A stretch of 64,000 nt of DNA from positions 69,278,056-69,342,055 of the forward strand of contig NW_019211454.1 of the NCBI RefSeq assembly GCF_002443255.2, written 5' to 3'. Source of the DNA: Varroa destructor. Taxonomy: Eukaryota > Arthropoda > Arachnida > Mesostigmata > Varroidae. The notes under the pieces are model-generated. The model saw nothing but the letters and a program-made list of their open reading frames with translations, did no database searches and was not told where the DNA came from. Position numbers and translations under genes: made by a program. Each line of letters opens with the position of its first letter. Positions within the stretch are counted from its first letter, which is position 1. Shown here in pieces: positions 35,501 through 49,794 of this stretch.

Positions 35501-38500
35501 ACGATCATGATTGTAATGGTGACGCATGTATCGAAAAGTACATTCTGTCCTCAACCTTGACCCAGACCCGGCCGTGGCCTCTCACTACTGCAAGGTCTTT
35601 CTCTCGTTGTTTCTTCCCTTCTTCGGGCAGTCCTCTAGCAGTTTCTTTTTGCTATCTATATTTATCTGTTTACTTTCGGTATCTATTTAAGTCTGTCTAG
35701 GCGAAAAGCAAAGCCGGATATGAGGTATGCATTAAGAGCACTATGCATTAGCATGTGAGCGAATGGGGGCTGATAGTCAGGCCAATTACAGTTCAATGCA
35801 GCAGGGCAGTTGCGCAGGCGAGAGGTCACACGGCGTGAGAATTAACAGTCAACAAGACGGCCTTCCGTCCTATCAAGCTCGTACGTAGTAAGCACGGCAA
35901 AATCTCTTTTTCTGCTCAGGCGTTCGACATCGCTTGTGTTGAAACTGTTAGTTCCATGTCAGGTCTTTCGAGTGGCGTTAAGCAGGAAGCATACAAGACA
36001 GCTGTATGAGCTGAGAATCCGTCGGGACAGACAGATGCGATCAGTAAAGAACGTCGTCGCTTATATAACACATACTGATTTCAACATATTGTCAAAAATT
36101 CGACCTTTTGTTATGAACAGAAATTTCAAAAAGCAATCGCACGATCGTTCGGTAAATAGTACGTATAAAATGATTATGTAGCATTTTTCGACCTCTACCA
36201 CGCCACAACTTGCCTAGTGGAAAAATAATTATGTGGATATACCATTGAGAACAAAATGTAGAAGCGAACAAGGTACATCAATGTGCCTGCACATGTTCCG
36301 CACAGAATGGTGCTGCCTCATCAGAAGGCCACCTTACGCTGGCATTGCGCAGCTTTCGACTGTCTTAACCGACAGAAAGTACAAATAGGGTGAAGTGAAT
36401 GAGTTCTTCACGGCATATTTATTCATTAAAGAAAATTACCCGTTTCGATGCAACGAGGTCTGATGAAGTATTCCATAGGGGCAGACTGGATAAATCGACG
36501 TCCTGGTTGGCGTATTTTTTAGATTAAAAATTATAAATATATATTTATTTTGAGCGGATCATAGCCCTACAGCTCAATACGCTTCCCTCACTGATGACAG
36601 TCATGTGTCAAGCTTTTCTATTAAAAATTGCGACGATCATAACGTCTGTACGGATGGTTCAGTCTCCGGCAGACGACTGATGCGGTCCCGAACGCTGGCT
36701 GTACTCCATGCTTCGACAGCTCAATAACGACAATCGTCTTACCTAGTTAAAACGATCAAGTAAATATATGAGAATCTGAAAATTACTTACTGCCTGAGCT
36801 TATTTTGCTACGGCCACTGTAATTATCGCGGTTTCTAGAGGGATAAAATTCATGGTTCAATAGTAAAACTGGATCATTAGAATTGCTTTTTTCCTTTATT
36901 TATGATACGTGCAATTTTGGCTTATTCTTTTATTGATATTGCTTTACATGATACCTGTTATATAACCATTTGATAGTAGTAAAGTTTTTTTCGTAGTAAT
37001 TTAGCTTGCCTTCAGTGTATTATGTCAGGATCCAGACGTTTTCAGGTGAGCTGTCTAACGACGAGTATTTGATTTTTTGCCAGTAACAATCTGTGTAGTG
37101 ACGCTTTGCCGTCGTAGGTCCCCTTATCTGTTAGGGCTTTGATTGCATTTCTTTTTTTTGTTTTTCTAATGTAAATGTGTTTAGTATGCACATTCTCAAT
37201 TTAGATTAATTTCTGCCAGTTCGCTTGTTCCAGGCAACGCTATCAATTGATTATATGTCAGGTAGAAAAAAAACACAGTACAATATATGGTATAATTATA
37301 CTTCACGCCTTACACATTTGAGGTAGTGACTGGGAGAGCCTAAAATAAAGAATCGTCAGCTATATTCAGAAAGACTTAAAATAGGGTAGAGCTACAACTG
37401 TTTCAGCTCCGCCCACAGCATTTGAACATATATATTGGGCTCAAAAAGCCCAGGTAGGGTCACACAGCTATGTTAAGAAGTGTTATGATCTTATAATATT
37501 TTTTTGTTTGCTTAAAAACTATATTAAATATGTATTTGGCCACATGCCCAAGCAGCTTGAAGTCGAATTTGCCACTGGGCGAACTTTTCTCAAACTGTTC
37601 TAATAATAAGAAGAAGAAAGAGTTTGAATTAACCTGCTGCATCTTGTTGACTCTCAACGAAAAAAAAAAATAATCGGACGTAACTAAAATTTGCCAATTG
37701 AAAAACATACTAGAATACACAACATAGTTATGTATATAGATGCACATAAACGTGTATAAACTGTGCGCCCATGCGGCCCAAAATTGACAGCCGGATGACG
37801 TTATCTAGGACAAAAAGTAATTTGAGGTATTTTTCTAATGGCCAAGGTTGATGATGGTTAGCCTAAGATGTTGGTCAGTATTTTTGTGACGCTAACAAAA
37901 CCATGGATATTTTACCTACCAGTGCAAAGTTTTTGTGCAACATCACTGATTCATGAAATGTATAATTTTTTTCAAGGATATAAATAGTATAATGCTTTAT
38001 TAAGCATAGTTATCACATTATTGTCATGCGTTTGTCAGTATATGATTGGCCTGTGCCGATAGGTGACGGCTGGCCTATGAGTTCCCTCATACTGACTCAG
38101 GAAGTATAATATCTTCCATTCGAATCCAAACGTTTAAGTAAAAACCATCTATTCTAGAAATCTCCCGTACAAAGAATTGACCTTGATCCCTTTAACATAG
38201 GCTGGTACGAAAAGCATAAGATGGTGTGCCTGAGCAAGCTATGCGACTAGAAATCAGGCGAAAAGCATAGCATAACTTCTATGATCAGAGACGTCAGATC
38301 TCTAGAGGCCAGATGGGGGATGTCGTTTGTAAAGAAGGAGAAAATGCTATAAATATGCCGGAAACGCCAAAAGCGATAACGATACTGAGTTGACGCCGTT
38401 GTGAGTACTATGGCGCACGCAGCGTATAGCTTTCGTAATAATTACATTACGCGGCGTACTTGCTCACTGATTTTAGGAGCGTGATTTTTAGAATAGATGT

Positions 38501-39380
38501 TTTGACTTTGTGCTAGAGGTGAAACTCGAAACGTTTGCTTTAGGTAACTTAGACCCTCGTGGATAATCGATACGGCCTAGGATGCCGGTTATATTTGCCC
38601 TTCAAGTGGGAAGGTTCACGGTACACACACGGCAATGTTAAGGACGAGCCATAACTAGTACTTTGTTTCGGCCATGAACAGCTAAACAATTCAGTCTCCC
38701 AGTGGCTTATTTTTGCCCATTGCGTATTGTTTGGCATAAACTAGCAGTTGACAAAAAATTTGCGTCGACTTATAACAGCTGTTTTGATCAATTTAGAACG
38801 TAGTCAGCGTGAGCAAAGCTCCGTAGAGAGCAGCCCGAGTTATATGACACTATCGTTCTGTTCTTGCCAGACGACACCGGGGAAAAGTCGCCTAGACCCA
38901 TCATTTCCATTAGCAAACGCAGGACAGTCGATTAAAAGCTATACTTCAATTGTTATTCTACGGGTTTTTGTGAAGATTGGCTATTTACTCATTCGGCCGG
39001 TATGGTACATGTACATATGGTGGACATTAGCCTATTTTTTTTTTTCTTGATCGGTCTCGTTTCGCAACCTCTCGAGATCTAGTTATTTATGTCCGCTTTG
39101 GTCGATTTTTCGTCGAAACGATCTGCCGCCTTCCTGCACGATAAAAGCTCTCGCCCGCTTCCAGTTGCTAACAGCGAAAATGATTTCCATCTATATGCAT
39201 CTGTGAAAGAGCGTCGTGTCCAACTCGTCCTGGGTATGCAAGGAAATATGGCAGGCATTTCTAATCTCTTGTCCGTGCTAATCGTAAAGGCTGCGGTGGA
39301 GAGTGAATAGTCAATGTGTTGCGCTGATATGTGTTTCTATACGGTTCCAAGCGCTGCTTCTTATAACCAAATGGACATCG
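32600..39380. other. Gene-free stretch
   Basis: I see no supportable gene. Short open frames (34368-34715, 35276-35560, 35936-36181) lack domains. Near 35027 a good acceptor (CATATACGCAG) opens about 65 codons, but two frames are open there at once and no partner exon is apparent. Confidence 0.5.
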
Positions 39381-39426
39381 AATGCTTGAAACGACAACGG
39401 CTGTCTTTCCAGGCCTGATAAGGACT

Positions 39427-39642
39427 ATGAACGTCGCTTATCTTCTGCTGCTATCGAGCCTGCTGGTGTCAATAGCGATGTTATTGAGCTCAGGATACGA
39501 TCGTACGTGCGTGGCGAGAACATACAGACACAGAGGCATACTGCTTCGTGTACCAAGAGTTTTTGGATTGTCGACAAGGGACGGAGTATCTCTGTTGAGC
39601 CATTTTCTTAATATGACCGAGAATTGGTGCCACCAGCAATAG
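39427..39642 (+). CDS. Candidate small secreted protein, 71 aa
   Basis: The ATG at 39427 starts MNVAYLLLLSSLLVSIAMLL, a strong signal peptide, with cleavage likely after LLSSG. The mature part has only two cysteines (TCVAR and near the end WCHQQ) and a basic stretch RHRGILLRVPRVFGLSTR. A strong acceptor (CTGTCTTTCCAG at 39412) precedes the ATG, as expected for a 5' UTR intron. An in-frame upstream ATG at 39382 exists but would bury the signal peptide. The stop TAG at 39640 is followed by GTAACA. AATAAA occurs at 40088. It may be a peptide hormone-like precursor, but there are no dibasic sites and no known family match. Confidence 0.35.
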   Translation: MNVAYLLLLSSLLVSIAMLLSSGYDRTCVARTYRHRGILLRVPRVFGLSTRDGVSLLSHFLNMTENWCHQQ

Positions 39643-42600
39643 GTAACAGATAATAATATCTATGGCACTTTGACTCTGTTCGGTGTTAGCCGTTTCAGTC
39701 AACCTACGATCATCAGCTGCAGCAGGAATAGCACAAGCAAACATCACTAACACCCAGCGGAATTGTCAATTATTCGCAGGCTAAAACAGACTAAAGGCTG
39801 GAAGATTTGTTCAGCACATGCCACGTGGCTCCCGTAGCAGGGTCTCAAAAGCCTGCAACAGTCGGCCAAGGAAGGACGTTTGCTATGCCTACAAGGTACT
39901 ACGATTTTACAGGGAACCAAATCGTATCGTTCAAAGTCGTCGGAAGTACCTCGTTCATGAATAGGCGGGTCAGACGGATTCTGTCTAAGAATCGCTTCGA
40001 TTGACATGTCGTTCCGTCTTTACGACCAATCGCAGGCATCACCAAAGGCGCAACGGTCGCAATTTTTCTTTCTGTTATTTTCTTTCAAATAAAGAATCTG
40101 CATTCAACGCGTTCTTCTCCAAAGTTCGACCACTGATGCTCTTATTATGGAATACAAGGTACTTTATTTATTTACCTGTTACAACTGTTCATGACATATA
40201 TATATGCAAACATAATATTAATCTATGAATAAATACATGACCGCGGCTATATAGGATCACCGTGAGTCGCTATGAAGCATTCGTTCCTGTCAGCCAACAA
40301 CAAAGCCAGGATAGTGGGCGTTACTTTGGTGGCAGCGGTGAGATGACTGACGATATAGACACCGGCGAGCCGATACGTCGAGCGCCTAAGTGAAGATTGA
40401 GTGTTGTCGATCGACCAAATGATGGCCGATCAAAAGCGCGTTGCAGCGGGAATCAACTACTTTAGAGAGCTTTAAACACAAGCTCAGCGATCGTTTCCCG
40501 CACAGGCTGCGCCTTTGCCGCTAACCGGTATACGTTCCAGCGTGTTGTGTTAACTAAACGAGCACTGCTGGACATGGTGTACCGGCTAGATAGCTGGGGC
40601 TCAAGTTCGAATTCAGGGTGTTCCAGCCCAACAATTATATAACCGCAAACTCGGTTGCCTTTGCCAACTTCATCACAGCAGTGATTTCTTACGCTGAGTT
40701 AGTCTGATTATATGCCGGAAAAGCCTTGCAGGTGCAAAGGGAGCCCCCTAAAGCTGTCCCAAAAACGGGCCATCAAACCGATGAGGGGGCTACGTGCTGA
40801 TGGTCCCAGCTTGTAATTGTTAAAGCAAGGCGGACCACAATGGCAAACCTTCAGGATTACTGAAACTCAAACGCGGTGCTGCAAATCGACTGAATTATAT
40901 GCCCGCTGAAAATGTACCACTTCCAGTGACGCATTAATTAGCTAGCACTCGGTGGGCGATGGTAATACCGATGCATTATAATATCATAAAGTAATAATAA
41001 AAGGATAGAACATCAGTAGGGATGACGACCAGTCCTGCGAAAGTTAGCCAAGGCCTTTGTGTGGTCAGACGTAACTGTACACTGACTGATACCAGGATGT
41101 ACTTTGATTCGAGCCTGGTTGTATGGGCCTGTTGCCGCTTACTCCGATGGCGTCGGGAGTAAATCGGTCTTAGAAACAACGGAAGCCTAGATCACGAGTA
41201 GGTCTGGGCAGCGCGACGTGAAGTCAAACGTATCTCCATACAGGAAATATAGTACTAGAGTCCTTCCACGCAACATTTTATCTATTCTTCTAATCCCCAG
41301 ATACTGTCATGACGTTTACGTTTACATCAGTTGTATTATGGCGTTTACCACATTGGTCCATATACTGAAGATGAGAGCGGGCTTGTTTGCCCGATAGTTA
41401 TATCGACTACCAACACTGGCATTATTATGTACTACGAACTGCAGAATGTTAAAGCACGCAGTCCTATAACGACCTTAAAACGATACGATGTAGAATGTTC
41501 AGAGAAAAACTAACAATAGCATCGGAGATCTAGCATCGCAGATGACAAATAGAAAAGTGGTTCTATGTAAAATAAATCAGAGTTAGTCTCGAGGTTCACC
41601 CGAAAGCGAGCAGAACAATCAGATTCTGTCGGAGTAGAAGAGAGATAGCAGAAGAATGCCGGAGGAAACTCTGACGAACTGTGACATATGATGACCAGCG
41701 GTAATCTGTTGCCGAACTCATTTTCAATGCAAGGAATAAATTAATTCGCATCTGATTAGCTGCGGGCAAATGGTAAGACCGAAACCAATAGAAGTTCGCT
41801 TTTGCAATCACATTAGTCCTTACGTTAAATTTTCAGCCTCAAGTCTTGCCTTAGATTACACCTTGCTGCCCTAAAAATGCTGATATTCAGGCCTGCGGAG
41901 CCCCTGAAAAAAAAGTCTAGACCGAATAAGAATCCAAACGAAAACGTCGCGGTTATAACATTCTTCTACAGTTGGAAAAAAAAATAGACATCCACTAATG
42001 TAATCGTAGAGATTAAGTGTTGGCCTAACTTTTCGAATTGCCCATTCCGTATAGTCAATAAGTTCAGTGCATAACAAAAAAATTTCCATCTTCAGCAAAC
42101 GTGCCGTTAATTTTCAAATATTTCTTGAAGTTTTTAACCTCACTTTTTATCTACGTTCTCTTTTTATATTTATAGTGCTATAGAGAATTACATCTTCTAA
42201 CAACGATAATAATGATTATTGTTATTACCATTATAAGGCAGATGTCGCGCTTCGTTTCGATTCCCTTTTTAAGAGCCGTTATATGGTACGGGTGCCCTTA
42301 TTCTTACTCAACTTTTTCAGTTCGGAACTAACTTACGTCATTGTTTAAGGTCTACCAACAGAAAGTTGAAATTTTGTTTTTCGGTGTGTATGAACGAGAC
42401 GATGTTGTTCCTCTAGCCTGCTTGGCACTCCAATAAAGGATAATTATAAAATACATCATAATTGAAGCCAAGGTAATGTTGGACCGCGAATTACGTACGT
42501 TAACAGAATAAATAACAGCGAGCACTGAACACTAGAGTGTGATAAATCGAGGAAGACTCGTTATTGAAGTCAATAATTACATAGAACAAATACATTAGCA

Positions 42601-44773
42601 TGTATGTTTTTCAACAGCGTTTTACTTAGTAGAACTGTGATCCATGGATTTCGGTCACACAGGACACGAGCGGCTCAATTAAACGACCAAATCTGTTAGG
42701 TCGTTGGTGTTGTTTCTCTAGGAACTTTTTGCGTGAGAAACGTGTAGTATTACTCAGATCCACGCGTGACAATGTCGTTGAGCGCTTTTTTCGAGACTTC
42801 ATACATATGCATGCAACGAGTGTTTACGTGAACGCAACCCATAAAATGGATTTATCTAATTCTTCGATTGCAAGGTTATTTCAACGAGTGATCATCGTTT
42901 TCACGCGACAGAACGTGGCGCACTTTTTTGCTATGGTGTATTATCGCGGGTCTGCTTTTATCTAATATGCCGTCATAACTTGTTATTATACGTTTTTCCA
43001 GAGGTCAGTCATCTACAGGACTCATTTAAATCTGCGCTGTCGAAGCCACTGACCCTACCGCGGCGTCTCACAGTGCCATGGGAAGGGCAGCAAGCATAAC
43101 TTTTAGATAAAGCGTTAACCAGCTATAGTAGTTATCATCCCTAACGCTGCTTTAATTTGTTTCTTCAAAAAGTTTCAGATAAGTATATTTTGGAAAAGTA
43201 GGCCTATCATAGTAATTACTCTATACCCTAATAGAAGTCGAGCTCATATTCTCTGGGTCCTTACGGAAGTAATGAGGCCTTGAAGAATAAGGCGATCAAC
43301 AGCCTTTCAAGTTTGCAACAGATCTACGTATTAGGATGTCAATTTTCTACGATGCCGTACACAGAGTGCTGTTCAGTATAAAAAAGGTTTCAACTACAGC
43401 TAACTATTCAAGCCATTGATACGGTATGATAAAGCCTTACCGATCTGACGACCACAAATAAATAAGCTTTACGACAATAACACTAATAGTAATTGCTTAG
43501 CGATGTTGAACACATCTCACTGAGCCTTTCGCTCAAATCACGGCGTTTGTTTAAAGTTAACTGTCAACAACTGAGACGACATTGTTCTCTAACGTTTTAC
43601 GAGTACGAAATCAATCCTAACCTTGAAAAACAAGTTATCTGAGATTTTTATCTAACAAGGATCTAAGAACAGGCGCAATTTACCAGCGAAGTATCGGTGC
43701 TGTTGCTCGTCGTGTGTATAAGCCAGTAACTTCTTGCATTAACTCCTGATAGGCCAGATAGCCAAATCTTTTTTGTTAAAAAAAAAAATGAAAAGGTGGA
43801 ACCGTTCTAGAGCAAGAAGTTCAGAGAGATCACTCTAGACTAGAAAGTTTTTTAGCTTTACCTGTAGATAGGTCGCTCCACTTAACGGCTGCGTGAGTAC
43901 TGATATTGCGTTTATGTTGTGTCTAGGAATACAGACCTCTTCATTTTTTTGAGAAAAACCTTCTTGTCTGCTGGAGACTATGTTGTCACATACCTATTTT
44001 TCACAAACATTTAGCTAGCACGGGTCTGTACGAATATACCAAATTTTGACGATGGTTAACTGTATTCTGTTTAGTGCTAGGTAGACGCTTTTTTTTTTTT
44101 CAAGATAAATATTTTTAAATGTTTGAGAAAACATACTCTAAGAAAGTGACCCCAACACACGATCTTATCCACAGTTTTTTAACAAAAAATCGAAACTATT
44201 AAATAATTGTACTATTCTAAAGTATATGTGTCATACAGATCTCAATTGTTTAGTTTTTATGGCCTCGCGGCCATAGAAAGGGGCCACTCTCGTTCAAGTC
44301 ACTTAAGATGGTCTGCGCTGCTTTGAGACGTGAGAAAGTACTGTTCTAACATTATAGAAAAATCTATTTTTGACCTTGTACCCCCTCTCGACCTGGGTCA
44401 ATGGCGCTCCTTTTGAGTCAACTCTAACCTCTGCGAGGGCTAAATGTGGTTACCGATGACGATGAGTAATCGCCTATCGATAAAAACTACGGACAATGAC
44501 GTTGTCTACTAATCGTTGGAAAATGCGGTTGGATAGAATATTTTTTTTTGTGACCATTTAGCAAAGAGACCAAGAGCCGGCCTTTCTGTTCTATTCAGAG
44601 GATGTTTACAGTAAAAAGCGAAGAGCATGCTGATTTCATAGACCCCTACTGTTTTATTTAGCAAAAAATTTAATCAATTTTATTTAAAAATAATCAACGA
44701 ATTCATTCACTTTCTGAAACAGTCGACCAGGGTGAAACTGGTGAGGACGTTTTTTTGTATATATACAAGTTTA
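39643..44773. other. Gene-free stretch
   Basis: No convincing exon or RNA gene apart from the tRNA-like element at 40.6 kb. Open frames are short and AT-rich. Confidence 0.5.
40561..40640 (+). repeat. tRNA-like (B-box) sequence, possible SINE
   Basis: GGTGTACCGGCTAGATAGCTGG followed by CAAGTTCGAATTCAGGG resembles the A-box to B-box layout of a tRNA gene (GTTCGAATTC against GGTTCRANNC), in an unusually GC-rich island that continues to about 40860. Pairing of the acceptor arm is not evident. It is possibly the head of a tRNA-derived SINE and differs from the one at 28.9 kb. Confidence 0.25.
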
Positions 44774-44798
44774 TCTCTCTCTCTCTCTCTCTCTCTCT
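44774..44798. repeat. CT dinucleotide microsatellite
   Basis: Perfect TC/CT array of about 12 units. Confidence 0.9.
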
Positions 44799-45460
44799 AA
44801 AACCTGCAATCATTTAGCAATTTAACAAAACGAAAATCTCGATAAACCACAGATAGCGACTTGCAATCTCGACCGTACGAGACGAAGGTTTAAGGTCGTC
44901 GGGAACCAAAAGCTACTTGCCCTTCTCAGCATTGCTTTGTTATAAACGAACAACCAAGTACATGTAATACAAATGCAGCATGGGATCCTCTCACTGGGAC
45001 CAGTAATTATAGTCAAATGTTTAGCTGCCCACATTCACTTGAAAATTAAGTTGAGTGAGGGCAAACAACAAATCGAATCAACACTATTCTGTTGCGCTTT
45101 CTGTCTGAAATAACAGATTTTTAAACATCACCATGGTACTTTCCTTTTGAATCAATTCCTTTTTGTCGTTTTATAGTTGAGACGAATTCGTCTGAAATAA
45201 CTGGGCGGTTGAGTTCTTCGGAGTATCCCTGTATGTTCAGTAAAGGATCTAAAACCGGCATGAGAGCGGGTGAGCGTAGATCGCTTACGGTATTGCAGAC
45301 ATTTGCTTAAACAAAACACATACTACAACAGCAGAGCATAGCGGAAAACGACGCATAGATATGGGCAGATTAATATACTCCTGGTTAGCACTATAGAATC
45401 ACGCAACGAAGCATAGAAGATTGTCGCTATAGCTACAGCATACGTCAAGACAAGCCGTAA

Positions 45461-45482
45461 GGTGGCGGTGGTGGTGGTGGTG
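45461..45482. repeat. GGT trinucleotide repeat
   Basis: Seven GGT-type units, one interrupted by C. Just downstream, GAGGCGTGCAC is duplicated in tandem (about 45520-45541). Confidence 0.8.
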
Positions 45483-46030
45483 AGGCACAATCTCTTAAAT
45501 AGCTTTGATGGTGTACGTCGAGGCGTGCACGAGGCGTGCACGTGGCGAGCTCAAGATCGATATTTTGCATTCACAACAATAACCTACAGAAGGCCCGGAT
45601 AGGCTGGGTTCACTTTTAAAACAGAAAAATGGCTCAAGTGATGTTAATAATTGATGGGTTACAATAGTGCACCTCACACCGACGACTAACTTCATCAGTG
45701 ATCGCTCTGAGCGTTTCCTTTTTTTTAGGTTCATTTAGGTACGTTTGTCTCTCACGCAGCAGGTGGAGCACTATTTAAGGATCCTAGCCTAATTTAAGTT
45801 TCCATCCAAAAAAGACGGAGAAAAGTATGATGGTGACGCTATTGCTGCTAAATTCAGCAGCTTCGCTAATTAATCACGAGACGGCACCGAGCTGGCTGGC
45901 TATCTAATCCTCCTTACGGCGACCGGCAGATAACTGCTGACCGTAGCTTCCAGCTTCCGCAGCTTCCACCCAAGTTTATATAGCAGCACCTTTACCAGAG
46001 GTAAAACCAGAACGCGTTGGTACACAGACA

Positions 46031-46032
<2 letters not shown>

Positions 46033-46090
<58 letters not shown>
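46033..46090. repeat. CA dinucleotide microsatellite
   Basis: A perfect CA array of about 29 units, the longest microsatellite in the window and likely highly polymorphic. Confidence 0.97.
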
Positions 46091-46095
<5 letters not shown>

Positions 46096-47959
46096 AGTAA
46101 CACATGACCAAGTCAGCAAGCAGATACGAGTACGAGTCGGCGTTGAAAATAACCTGCTTATATTGTAGAGACCGTACGGAATGCTTTAGCTACAGGAAAA
46201 TATGTTCATCGATAAGTACCTATTTGTGTGTGTTTACGCTAACACCTGAAGATGACAAATTCGAACAAAGTACGGTCTTTAGATCTATCCCTTTCTGTAA
46301 ATATAGAGAAGAGTGTTGATTTGTAAAGGTGACTCCGGTATTAGAAAAAACATCGATGTGGTCGACCGTGAAGGCATGTAGCGGAAGGTCACCGGCTCCT
46401 TGATTAAATCGAGAAGGAATTGAAAAATAGAAGGGTTCCAATTTTTCCCTCAAGAGGGTAGTGGAAAATCCATAGCGATCTGCTGAAATGTGCCCTCAGT
46501 GTCTTTCGCTGATCGACACTTGCCCCAGAGAAGTCGCTTGATAGTTCTGCTTTCTGCCGAAGCGTCAAGAGACCCATGCGCTTGTTGATGGGCTGGCAAG
46601 ACAAGCAACGAATAGAAAAGTCGACGGGTATAGGGTTGTGCCACAACGTGTGGGTGTATTGGTGCGAAGCCAGGCAACCCAACGGCGCTTATGACATCAC
46701 GGCGATGACGTGCACAGCCGGTTTTTGCGCTAGGCTTCGCATGCCCTCATTCACCCCTCACCACTTTTGTACATGAAAAGGTCTTTCCGCCCTACGTAGA
46801 CACAGATCAGTTACCTTAACTAGAAAGCGCTCAGAGTAAGAAATATTGATTAGAGCAATTGATTCTACAACGATGAATGAATCATTTCTATTTAATGAGT
46901 TACAGCACAATACACTCTATTATCCAGTGTGCCAACATCTGCAAAGCTATGTAGTCAAATAATCCGACACGTGTTTGACTAAAGTTGCGTTTTCAGATAT
47001 CGAACAACGATAACGGCAACGGCAACGACATTTGTGGTTGAGCGGGACTTCGACTAGAGCAGTTACTAGGAACAAGAAAAGCTTAGAAAGCTACAATGTT
47101 GTATTAGATATCTATGAAGCGTGCACAGTGGACGTCTGCTTCCCGTAAGCTAGCGTCGTGTGCGTATGCTAATCTCAATCTCAGAGTTGCCAGAACTAAA
47201 TAACGAATAAAATAGGTAGTTAAGGAACGTGAAAGGCGATTAAAAGCCTGCCGAAGGAACTCCAGGTAGGGCCAGCAGAATCAGTTAGATACAGTACGAT
47301 AAAATCAATATTATAAAATGTCTGGACAACTACGCGATTGAGCTATGACCGAGTCTTCTACATGTTCCATACTTACCAAGTCATAAAAGCTGAGCGATCG
47401 CTTTTGTACAACTAGTTAGGTTAGTCCTCTAGTTCAATTAAACGAGTCTGTTGGTGTGGCTTTCGCTTCGTCCTTCCTGCGCGTCTTCGTCTCAGGTAAG
47501 ACGTCCCGTCCCGGAAATTTTGAGGTATGCGTTTGAACGCTACTTTAGAATTATAGCTATCGAGAGAACGCTATTGTCGTTCAAAAGCCTTATACTGCAT
47601 TCATATACGCCGAAAGGTCCGTATTTCAGTTTCGGACCTGGCACACTTAAGTAATCGTTCGTCAAAAACGTTAGCATATTCAATACTTCGGACAACTTTT
47701 TCTACAACACGTATCAAGTTGACGCCTATAGCTTAAGTAAGAAATTAAACTAGTTATGGCCAAAACTATACGGCTGATTAATTCGAAAGTATCTAAACTT
47801 AGTAAATTCACCAACTATACAGCAAATGCTTGCTTTACCCGTACGTATTTTTCACGAGGTTCCGCCTAGATAAACACTGTGGTTTTTCTTGTTATCTAAC
47901 AAAATAAAGTAAAGTTTATTAGCCGTAATAAATTAACACCGTAACGTTAACTATCAGAA

Positions 47960-47961
<2 letters not shown>

Positions 47962-47996
<35 letters not shown>
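47962..47996. repeat. AT dinucleotide microsatellite
   Basis: Perfect AT array of about 17 units followed by poly-T. Confidence 0.95.
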
Positions 47997-48001
<5 letters not shown>

Positions 48002-49647
48002 TTTTTCCAGTAAACGATTTTATCAGAGGCATGCCAAAATAGTAGCTGTCGTCATAGAAATTGCGGATAAAGTGTGCGTCTTGTACAATGACTATTGGAA
48101 AAGATGCCTAATTACTGATGAGCCGACGCGTTACATGTATTATGATGTATTATTACTGGCCATTCTACATTATTGCTAACTTTTATAGTATTTTCTAGAG
48201 CAGCGTTGTCAACAATTGTTTATCCAGTGCGAAGGAAACAGATAGCGACAGCTGGCGGCAGAATAGTCCAGCTAGGATAAGTTACCCGCAGTGGCGCTTG
48301 ACCTGAACGTTGATTGCTAACGTATTGCTATACAATGGTGTAAATTTCTCAAGACGTCGTACTCGGTACTGTATTTACGCCATCTACAGCTTCGGATCAC
48401 TGTATTCGGATTATAATCACTTTGCACGGTGCGGCCGTTCGTACGAAAGCATTTTCTACTTTCTAATGGACGGTGTGTTTCTTCTACCGTGTTTATTTCG
48501 CCACTGTTTGTCTAGCCGTATAACAGTTACTGCTACGGGAAAATGAGTATGATAATTTACTGAAATTTCCTACAGTTTAGATAAATCGCTTATTATAAAC
48601 ACTTATAACGATGTAGCAAGCAAAAAAAGCTTGTCTTAGCTATTTGAAATGAAACAAAAGATTACAATCGTGTTTCAATCTGCCCTGTGTACTCAGCAAA
48701 ATCTATAAGTTACCAAAATATACAATCAGTGTGGTAACATATTTCGTTAGTAGGGTTGTGTTGTTTGTTCAGCATTATTACCTACGCGGTTAGAGGGTGA
48801 TTATTTAAAGTCCATTTTTATGACACGTACTGAAGACCATATGTACCTAATAAAGCACTTAGCAGACGTCAGTTTATATTGTAATTATATGCTTGAATCG
48901 ACAGCTTCGAGTCTTGCTTGGCAAAGTCGCCGGCTGATCTTTCTCTCACATACTTTTCTAGTTGAAGATCCATTGCTCCTACTGACAGGTTCTAATTAGT
49001 CTATGATTTCTTTGTTCTAACTTACTATTTATGGTGATCAGAAAAACAGAAGCCATATCTGCTTGGATACGGATAAAGTATGAAGATTTATTTAACTGGC
49101 ATAATTTAGAATAAAAAAATGGGGTCTTACGTGGACTACGTGGCAGTTAGCCACTTAGAGGAATGACTCAGTACTAGCGAATAGTATATTGAAAAACTAT
49201 GATACCAAGCACTTCAACACCTTGTTTCCACGAAGCTACAACACCTCAACGTAAGACTTATTAAACGTATCGTTAATAGGAACAAAAAAGACTTGGCTCG
49301 AAACCTGTGCATAAAGCCTTGAAAAAAAACCACATAAATTCTACTAGACGCTTAATATAAGCTAAAGCAAAAACAACAATTTTATGCGTCCACGTATAGC
49401 TACGATACATTTTAAATGGAAAACGGTAATTTTTTTAGTTAGTCACAAGTGGTCGATGCTCCCTCAGATTCAGTCAAATCTCTACGTGTGAATCTTACAT
49501 TGTGTTGCTCATTATATCGACTTTAATCGTAAACGTTTTATTCAGTTCTTATTCTGCTTTGTAAGTATAAACGACAAATAATCTAAGCGTTATTCAGCTT
49601 TTTCCGACCTTTTTAAACTTACGCAAGGGGTACCCCCCTGTGAAGCA

Positions 49648-49794
49648 ATGCCGACATCTCTTTACAATAATGGCCGCTTTAGTGGATTGCTGAAGCGTCT
49701 GCTCCTGCGACGACGGGACGCGACCATCTACTTCCAAGTAATTCGTTTGGATTCACAACAATTTCCCTTCGCCATATTAAAAATACGTTTGTAA
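49648..49794 (+). CDS. Short ORF, 48 codons, unassigned
   Basis: The frame starts MPTSLYNNGRFSGLLKRLLL and continues RRRDATIYFQ. This is a basic, amphipathic stretch that reads more like protein than its surroundings, followed by an AT-rich remainder. A donor-like CCAA|GTAATT follows the Gln codon. No homologue is recognised. It may be a chance ORF. Confidence 0.15.
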   Translation: MPTSLYNNGRFSGLLKRLLLRRRDATIYFQVIRLDSQQFPFAILKIRL

